From positions 2,480,001 to 2,544,000 of the forward strand of contig CM055880.1 in the NCBI GenBank assembly GCA_029582165.1: a stretch of 64,000 nt of DNA, read 5' to 3'. Every line of letters starts with the position of its first letter. The stretch's first letter is position 1. Under the pieces are notes generated by a model, which saw nothing but the letters and a program-made list of their open reading frames with translations, was not told the origin of the DNA and did not search any database. Of the stretch, positions 57,877 to 64,000 are shown one piece after another. This stretch comes from Portulaca oleracea. Lineage: Eukaryota; Streptophyta; Magnoliopsida; Caryophyllales; Portulacaceae. Both the position numbers and the translations under genes were made by a program.

Positions 57877-59120
57877 AAGACACCTTGAAAAATAGTGCTA
57901 TTTAATTATATGGGTAGTTTTTTAGTTAAACCTTGGTATATGATTTTTTTTGAAATATGTCAATTAATATGGAAAGGAGGGAGTACATCACTGCTCACGT
58001 CATTCGAGGCTAATATTTGGAGCAAGGCTATAACCATTAATAAAAGTCTTACATATATTGTTGTATTATGTAGTAATTTAATTATTTGTTGAGTATCAAA
58101 CGAAAATAGAATTATTTGTTAATTGAACTTATGGTTTAGCTTAGTAGAGATTATATTATTTATAAATATATTAATATTATCTCTGTCCCTTATTGAATGT
58201 CACCAAAATTATCAAGTGTTATCAAAATTATCTTTAGCACTCCAATGTATCTAGAAAATTGGGTAAAAAAATTGGGCTTATAAAAATATGTCCATGTCAC
58301 ATATTATGCGAGTTTTCATTTCTCAACTTTGTTTTGGCTTCCAATGCATCGTTAATAATGGTAAAATGAGTGTTTTAATCATTAAAATTGGCAAATTGGC
58401 AAATAAAGAAAGACAAGATAGTTAAGAAAATACAGTTAAATGCATACATAATAGTAATTGTTTAGTTAAAAAGAAAAATAGATGACCTCGGAGACCGTAA
58501 TTAGTGATGCGATTGTTGCCAAATAGCTTAATATTCTTTTACTGTAATCTCGTACATCTAAAAATGATGCCATTGGGTTAAGTAATTTTTTCATAAACTT
58601 CCTTATTACATTTGACCATAACTTATAGAAGGTTTTTTTTTTTAACTTGGGTGAAAAGAGATACAAAGTAACATAATTGCTGATATGGTATGGGATAAGA
58701 ATAGAATGAAGTTGTGCAGAGCATTACAGTGGTGAGAATGAGATTTGACTCGCGAGACTGACGATGAAAGTCTCAAAAGACGAGTTTGATCGTGAGTTTA
58801 ATTAATACGACTCAAACTCATAGTCATTACTGGACAACTAGCTAAATAAAGAGATCAGTTTTGACTTTCTTGATAAGGGTCCACAAATTAAATTCCACCT
58901 CATTCATTGACCCAAATTGAAACTCACTATTACAGACGTTCTTATAAATTAGTAAAAAATCTCTTCCACCATCAATATACGAGCTTTCACCTTCCGTCGT
59001 CTTTACTTTCAAATACCAAAACTACCAACATATCCATTGAGAACCCACCTCTTACTCAACAACTCACTCCCTCAAAAAACCACAGCCAAGTAGGAAAGAA
59101 AAGAAGTAAGCCAAGTATTG

Positions 59121-62100
59121 ATGGGAGACATAGGAGTGGCAACTTCTGAGCCAGTCCCACGGGTGCATCTGATCCAGTCCGTGTCAATGCCCGTGCTGGG
59201 CCTGGGGATGTTCATGGGCTTCCCGGTTCTCGACGAGGTGGCCAAAACCGCCACGATCGAGGCGGTCGAGGCCGGGTACCGACACTTTGACACGGCCGCC
59301 GTCTACTTAACCGAGGAAGCTCTCGGGGAAGGGATCGAGGAAGTGTTGGCTCGTGGGATGGTTAAGTCTAGGAAAGAGCTTTTTGTTACTTCTAAGCTTT
59401 GGTGTGCTGATGCTCATCCTCACCTTGTTGTTCCTGCACTCAACACTAGCCTCAAGTAAGTGGAATATTGCTTGCTCTCTCTCTTTTACATTTTTATAAG
59501 TTTGGAGGGGAGTTTAGGTGCAACGGTTGAGCTGTTGTACGAGTCCTGTAAGCAGCCTTTTGCAGCAATGTTAAAATTATCATCATCATCATCCAGATCC
59601 AATAGATAATATCGAAAAATGTTAAAATTTAAATGAAAAGTTGACGAACGACACTCAATCTTTTTTATGAATTCACCAAAATTTGAGTGAAAATCACGTC
59701 GTACAATAAAAATAAGAAAAATGTTGTGTCTTGATGACCAGTCAAATCAATCCATACCAATCGATAAATCCATACAAGAAAACTACGACCATGCTAGTTT
59801 TTTTTCTGAGTCTGACAAATTCAGATATTCGAGTCGGTAAATGTTTGACGGATTTTGATGTGGTTGATTGTGCACCTCAGGAAAATGAAGCTAGAGTATT
59901 TGGACCTATACTTGATACATTGGCCTGTAAGTGCAAAACCAGGGCCACCTTCCCACCCAATTAAGCCAGAAGATTTCCTGCCATTTGACATGAAGGGTGT
60001 ATGGGCTGCCATGGAAGAGTGTCAAAGGCTTGGCCTTACTAAAGCAATTGGGGTTAGCAATTTCACTCGCAAGAAGCTCCAAGAACTGCTAGAATTTGCA
60101 ACCATCCCTCCTGCTGTCAACCAGGTGAGTTCTCAACAAATCAGTATTATAAATCGGGTCATTCGGTTCAGGTTTGGGTTGGGTCTACGAGATTCGGGTC
60201 TGTCAGGTTTGGGTTGGGTGAATTTCGGGCGAGGTTAAAGTCGGGTCGCTTTATTTTTTGTAAGATGAGATTGTCTTTAATGTATACAAACATCTTTGAT
60301 GAAAGATAAGTTTGGGTCAAGTTGGGTCACTTTGGGTCGGGGCCCAGTTCAAGTTAATTAGTTTTGCCATTTTCGAGTCTAGGTTGGGTTGAAGTCAGGT
60401 CGCTTATTTTTTGTCAGATAAGATTATCTTTAAAGGACATGAATATATTTGGTGAAAGATAGATTAGGGTCAAATTGGGTACTTTGGGTTGGGCTCTATC
60501 TCGAGTTAATTAGTTTTGGCCTGGGTTGGGTTGGGCTTGGGTAGGTCATTTGTGTCAGGTCAGTTTTGCTAGGTCTTGCAACCAAGTCATTGGCTCAATA
60601 AAGTTTAGATTGCGCCAGGTTATTTTTTGGTCGGGGTTGGTTTCAAATCGTTCTGTTTTTCTTCTAATAACCTTGGTTAGGAAGCTACCTAAGTTGTTTG
60701 GTGAAGAAGTTTTCATATTAGTTTTTTTAGACCCAAATACTTTTCAAAAAAGCTATTTGAAGAAGCTTTTTGAGATAAATTTTCACAAAACACTTACTTT
60801 ACTAAACACCCTTTTTCGTTCAATCAGTCAGCCCAAACAATTAAAATCAAACAGTCAATTCAAACAATTATTAGCCAACAGCAAAAAGCTAACAGTTGGT
60901 TGTCAAACAGAACGATAATAGATGACTGTGCGAAAAAACTAGCATATTTGGGCCTTTTGGGCCTAACTATATTAGACCAGATACAAGTAAGTTTGTGACT
61001 CTGAAAATTAACATATGTTAAATTTTTCAAAGGTAGAAGTAAGCCCAGGGTGGCAACAAAAGGAACTAATACCATTCTGCAAGTCCAAAGGAATTCAAGT
61101 GATAGGATACTCACCACTGGGTGGCCCCCTTGGTGGGCATAATGGAGTCATGGAATCCAATGTCCTCAAGCAAATAGCCAAAGAAAGAGGGAAGACAGTT
61201 GCCCAGGTGCTTTGTTTCTTAATCTTATCTTGTCATTCTTACTACAATTATGCTAAACTGTTGTGTGGTCTTGCCAAAGCAAGCAAGATTTTTCTGATCT
61301 AAATATCCAAATTTGTTCGATCCCGACAAAAAATTGAATATGGTCATAGATTTTACTTCGAGTTTTATCGTTAGCTGAATTGATCGAAACTTCAGACACA
61401 ATAATTTTCATGTTTCGATCGTCCGAGTTTGATATTGATCTGCATTTTCATATGTTTGAATTGTTTTACCTGGTAAGAGCCTATAAAACTGAGGTACATT
61501 CATCAATCCTTGAACCCATCAAAATAATTATAGTTTTCATAAGTTAAAGTTGTCAATCTTTAAATTGTTCGGCCTGGTTTGAATTTCCATGAGTTTAAGC
61601 CGATGGCTAGAAGTCAATGATAGTTTTATAAATAAACATGTGTAAATGTACATTAACCCTGAACAAATAAATATAGGAGTTGTTGAGATTTGAGAACCAG
61701 AAACTTCTTTCTCATTTTGGCTTCTATACCGATAGAACCATTCCAACTAAAAGTTTGACTTGATCGTTGAAGGTTCAATGATAGTTTTATACTTAAACAC
61801 TTCAACATATTCTTTCTATTGAATCCCAAGAAACCCATCAAAAAAGTGTCATCCTTATTAAATTATGATTTTGGAATGGATAGCATAACTATGCTAAGAG
61901 ATGTTATGTAATGTGGTTAGGTTGCACTTCGGTGGGCATATGAACAAGGGGTTGCAGTGGTGCCAAAAAGCTTCAACAAGGAAAGAATGAAACAAAATTT
62001 AGAGATTTTTGACTGGAAATTGAGCCTCGAGGATCATGAGAAGATTCATACCATCACACAAGGTAAGACATGTACAGGATTGGACTACACTTCTCCACTT

Positions 62101-62145
62101 GGGCCCATTCGGACAGTCGAGGAGCTTTGGGATGAAGAGACCTAA
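59121..62145 (+). CDS. Aldo-keto reductase, AKR4 type (second of a tandem pair)
   Basis: Exons are 59121-59455, 59881-60124, 61033-61206 and 61921-62145, with phases 2, 0, 0 as in the upstream paralogue, giving 325 residues. The tetrad is Asp57, Tyr62, Lys92 and His125, and [14 protein letters not shown] is intact, so it should be an active NADPH-dependent reductase. It differs from its neighbour mainly around residues 30-40 ([10 protein letters not shown] instead of [10 protein letters not shown]), a loop that lines the substrate pocket in AKRs, and at scattered sites near the C-terminus ([15 protein letters not shown]). Different substrate preference is therefore possible. Intron 1 is only 425 bp and lacks the inverted exon copy. 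The start ATG is two codons into an open frame whose first codon is TTG. The substrate is not predictable from sequence. Confidence 0.92.
60150..60640. repeat. GGGTCGGGTT-rich repeat in intron 2 of the second AKR gene, internally duplicated
   Basis: This is the same repeat as in intron 2 of the upstream gene, but with a block present twice. GTCGGGTCGCTTTATTTTTTGT ... TAATTAGTTTTGCC is followed by CAGGTCGCTTATTTTTTGTCAG ... TAATTAGTTTTGGCC, about 165 bp apart. This explains most of the size difference between the two second introns. Confidence 0.75.
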
Positions 62146-64000
62146 ATACAATCTCTAAACTCTAAAGGCTATTAATTTGTGACATCTTCAATCTTAATCT
62201 CTAGTCTCTTCCATACTTTAAATGAAACATGTATTGAATGTCGAATGAGCCATGGCTCATTCATTTCATTTCATCGGATTATATAGTCTTAAGGTACATT
62301 TTTTTTGAATTCTATTATGATATGGAGTAGACATAAACTTGATCCTACAATGAAATTGTTAGTGACATGAGACCATAAACGACTAACGAGAAATTTGGAC
62401 GTGAAAGATAAAATCAACAAAATTGATTACTGATTATTAGGCTTTTTTCGGTGTTTAGAACAGCGAAAATACAGAAATTACATAATTCTTTTAATTTATA
62501 GGTTATTTGATATTCTTTTATAGCTTATTTATTACGTGAAAGTTAGAGGAGGGTGGAAATAAGAATTAAAGATAGATAATATATTTTTCATGTTCATTTA
62601 ATGATAATGGAGAAAAATAAGTGATTGAGAATATGAATAAATTTCACCAGTTTCTCACTAATTTATTACCATGAGGAAGGTGGTAATTGAGATGAGAAAT
62701 CATCAATCATTGTAAAATATCCATGTTATTCCTACATTGAATTATAATTATCAATATTAATTAACATAGGTCATTCAATAACTAAGTTAGTGTATTTTAG
62801 TAACTTTGATATCAACTTCCATTTTCTTGAGTAATCTCCCCATGCAACAGGAAAAAACAAAGGCTACTAATTAATTTTGTCCATAGTTTTTTTTTTTAAT
62901 ACTAAAAATAGGGAATAAAAGCAATAGCATAAACTACAGGAAAGTAAAGCAAATAGATTTGGCAAGATCATTTGGACGAGCCCCTTTGTATAGTGAAGAG
63001 CATTTTTGTTACTTTAATTTCCTACTTAGGATTTTATTTATTGGTCTTTGAGGAATAAATCATGATTTGAATAGTTACTTTTTCCCACCACAATAAAACA
63101 AGAAGCATGCAAAATTATTCTTAACCTATTAATTATAATACATGCATGTCAAATCATGAAAATTCCCTAGCAAGAGACATTGCATAAAGATGATTATTAA
63201 TTTTTTAATACACCACTTTACCCTAAACATGAATAAACACCACTTTACCCTAAACATGATTTTGGTAGGGAATCATTGTTTTCATTCTACGATATGATTC
63301 CTCAAAATTAATTTTTAATACACATGCATAGCACTCAATTGATCGAATAGTCATGTAAGTATGGTAACAACTTAATTAATATATATGGTGAAACACTGAT
63401 TTATTCCTTGACATAATGCTCATTTATGATAAAAATTTTCTATATGAAAGAATAATTAATAATTTATTTAGAATATCATTTTTAATATATATTGTAAAAT
63501 TATAATATAATATTATTAAATATAAAAGCCACTGCAGCAGCGAGTTTGAAAGTGACATGACGTTGATCGATGGGGCGTGGACGAGGGCGAGAAAGGTAGT
63601 GCAGCAGCGAGAATGAATGTCAACGGCGAGAATAACTCGAACTTGTACTCCCCGCGCGCGGGCGAAGACGAGATTCTTGACAGTTTTTTATTTTTTTTAT
63701 TTCTGTTGTAGTGTATTTTAATCAAATTCACGCTCACTATATAGAAAATAAGTTATTATGGATAGTCTAACTTTAACTCTCCTCGTAGGTCATACTACTT
63801 TCACTTTATCCAATGAATATAACTCATACTCACTATTACGGATGCTCTAAATTGTATCATCGTGTCGGTAAATTAACCTGTATATCATATCAAACTCGTC
63901 TCATTTTAAATCAAAGTTCAATATCGAAATGGATAAGTCAATTGATCACCACAAAAGAAGCATTTTCAAAAGGCCAATCATGTAGTAAGATATGTAAATA
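62146..64000. other. A+T-rich DNA downstream of the second AKR gene
   Basis: No gene seen. There is a short direct repeat CACCACTTTACCCTAAACATGA at 63.21 and 63.24 kb. A small G+C-rich patch at 63.54-63.68 kb (GCAGCAGCGAG twice, CCCCGCGCGCGGGC) stands out from its surroundings but has no recognisable product. Confidence 0.55.

Larger units (their letters stand above)
57198..57983. mobile_element. Stowaway MITE interrupted by a TRIM retrotransposon
   Basis: The left end TTCCCTCCGTTCCATATTAA follows TA (57196-57197). The right end TTAATATGGAAAGGAGGGAG is followed by TA. Left and right parts together align with the intact element at 16764-17065. The host sequence ATCCGAAAAGAC...CACCTTGAAAAATAGTG is split at 57390/57877. 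Confidence 0.9.
56821..59120. other. Spacer between the two AKR genes
   Basis: The first 200-300 bp are the 3' flank of the first AKR gene, with a short direct repeat ATCATGATGAATAAATAGAC / ATCATGATGGATAAACATA. A Stowaway MITE interrupted by a TRIM follows (57.2-58.0 kb). The last 250 bp form the promoter of the second AKR gene, with a TATA-like TATAAAT at 58943-58949. The tandem core-promoter copies found before the first gene are absent here. Confidence 0.6.

Noticed and set aside
57350..57883. A 177-codon minus-strand frame with a threefold repeated protein sequence
   Set aside because: It is the three TRIM LTR copies read through; the repetition comes from the LTRs, and the frame lacks any retroelement or host protein motif.

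Overview
The window is nuclear DNA from a flowering plant, most likely a core eudicot. The evidence is spliced genes with GT/AG introns, plant-type gene families, A+T-rich intergenic DNA, dense plant MITEs (Stowaway, Tourist and Mutator types), TRIM and Cassandra-type LTR elements, and simple-sequence repeats. I cannot name the family or species. Nothing indicates bacterial, viral or organellar DNA.

Layout. 1-8.2 kb is gene-poor repeat DNA with one RNase H-type retroelement scrap. 8.4-9.15 kb (minus) is a single-exon fasciclin-domain cell-surface protein. 10.58-15.1 kb (minus) is a six-coding-exon SAM-domain gene with an apparent 5'UTR intron. 15.3-26.6 kb is repeat-rich: a local tandem array, several MITEs with readable target-site duplications, a solo TRIM LTR and a large GA tract inside a Tourist-like element. 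One weak small ORF lies at 20.0 kb. 26.7-28.3 kb has a promoter-like stretch with twin E2F-type sites, a tiny candidate first exon and a second candidate exon, but I could not assemble a gene. 32.84-34.13 kb (minus) is an intronless WD40 gene of the JINGUBANG type. 34-44.6 kb is almost empty of coding sequence. 44.65-45.85 kb (minus) is a two-exon matrix metalloproteinase. 47.6 kb holds a Cassandra-like LTR with a 5S rRNA-like domain. 50.0 kb (plus) is a small basic plant protein. 53.4-56.8 and 59.1-62.1 kb (plus) are two tandem four-exon aldo-keto reductase genes of the AKR4 type.

The genes do not form a pathway. The only functional grouping is the AKR tandem pair, which share exon boundaries, intron phases and intron repeats. 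The most striking features cluster at the first AKR gene. An inverted copy of about 146 bp of its own exon 1 sits in its intron 1, so the primary transcript could fold into a long hairpin. Its 5' flank carries three tandem copies of a segment that includes a TATA-like core. Between the two AKR genes a TRIM element with three LTR copies has inserted into a Stowaway MITE, and an LTR of the same family stands alone at 20.4 kb with its own 5-bp duplication.

Exon boundaries were read by hand from splice signals and protein homology. All identities and family names come from recognition, not from a search.
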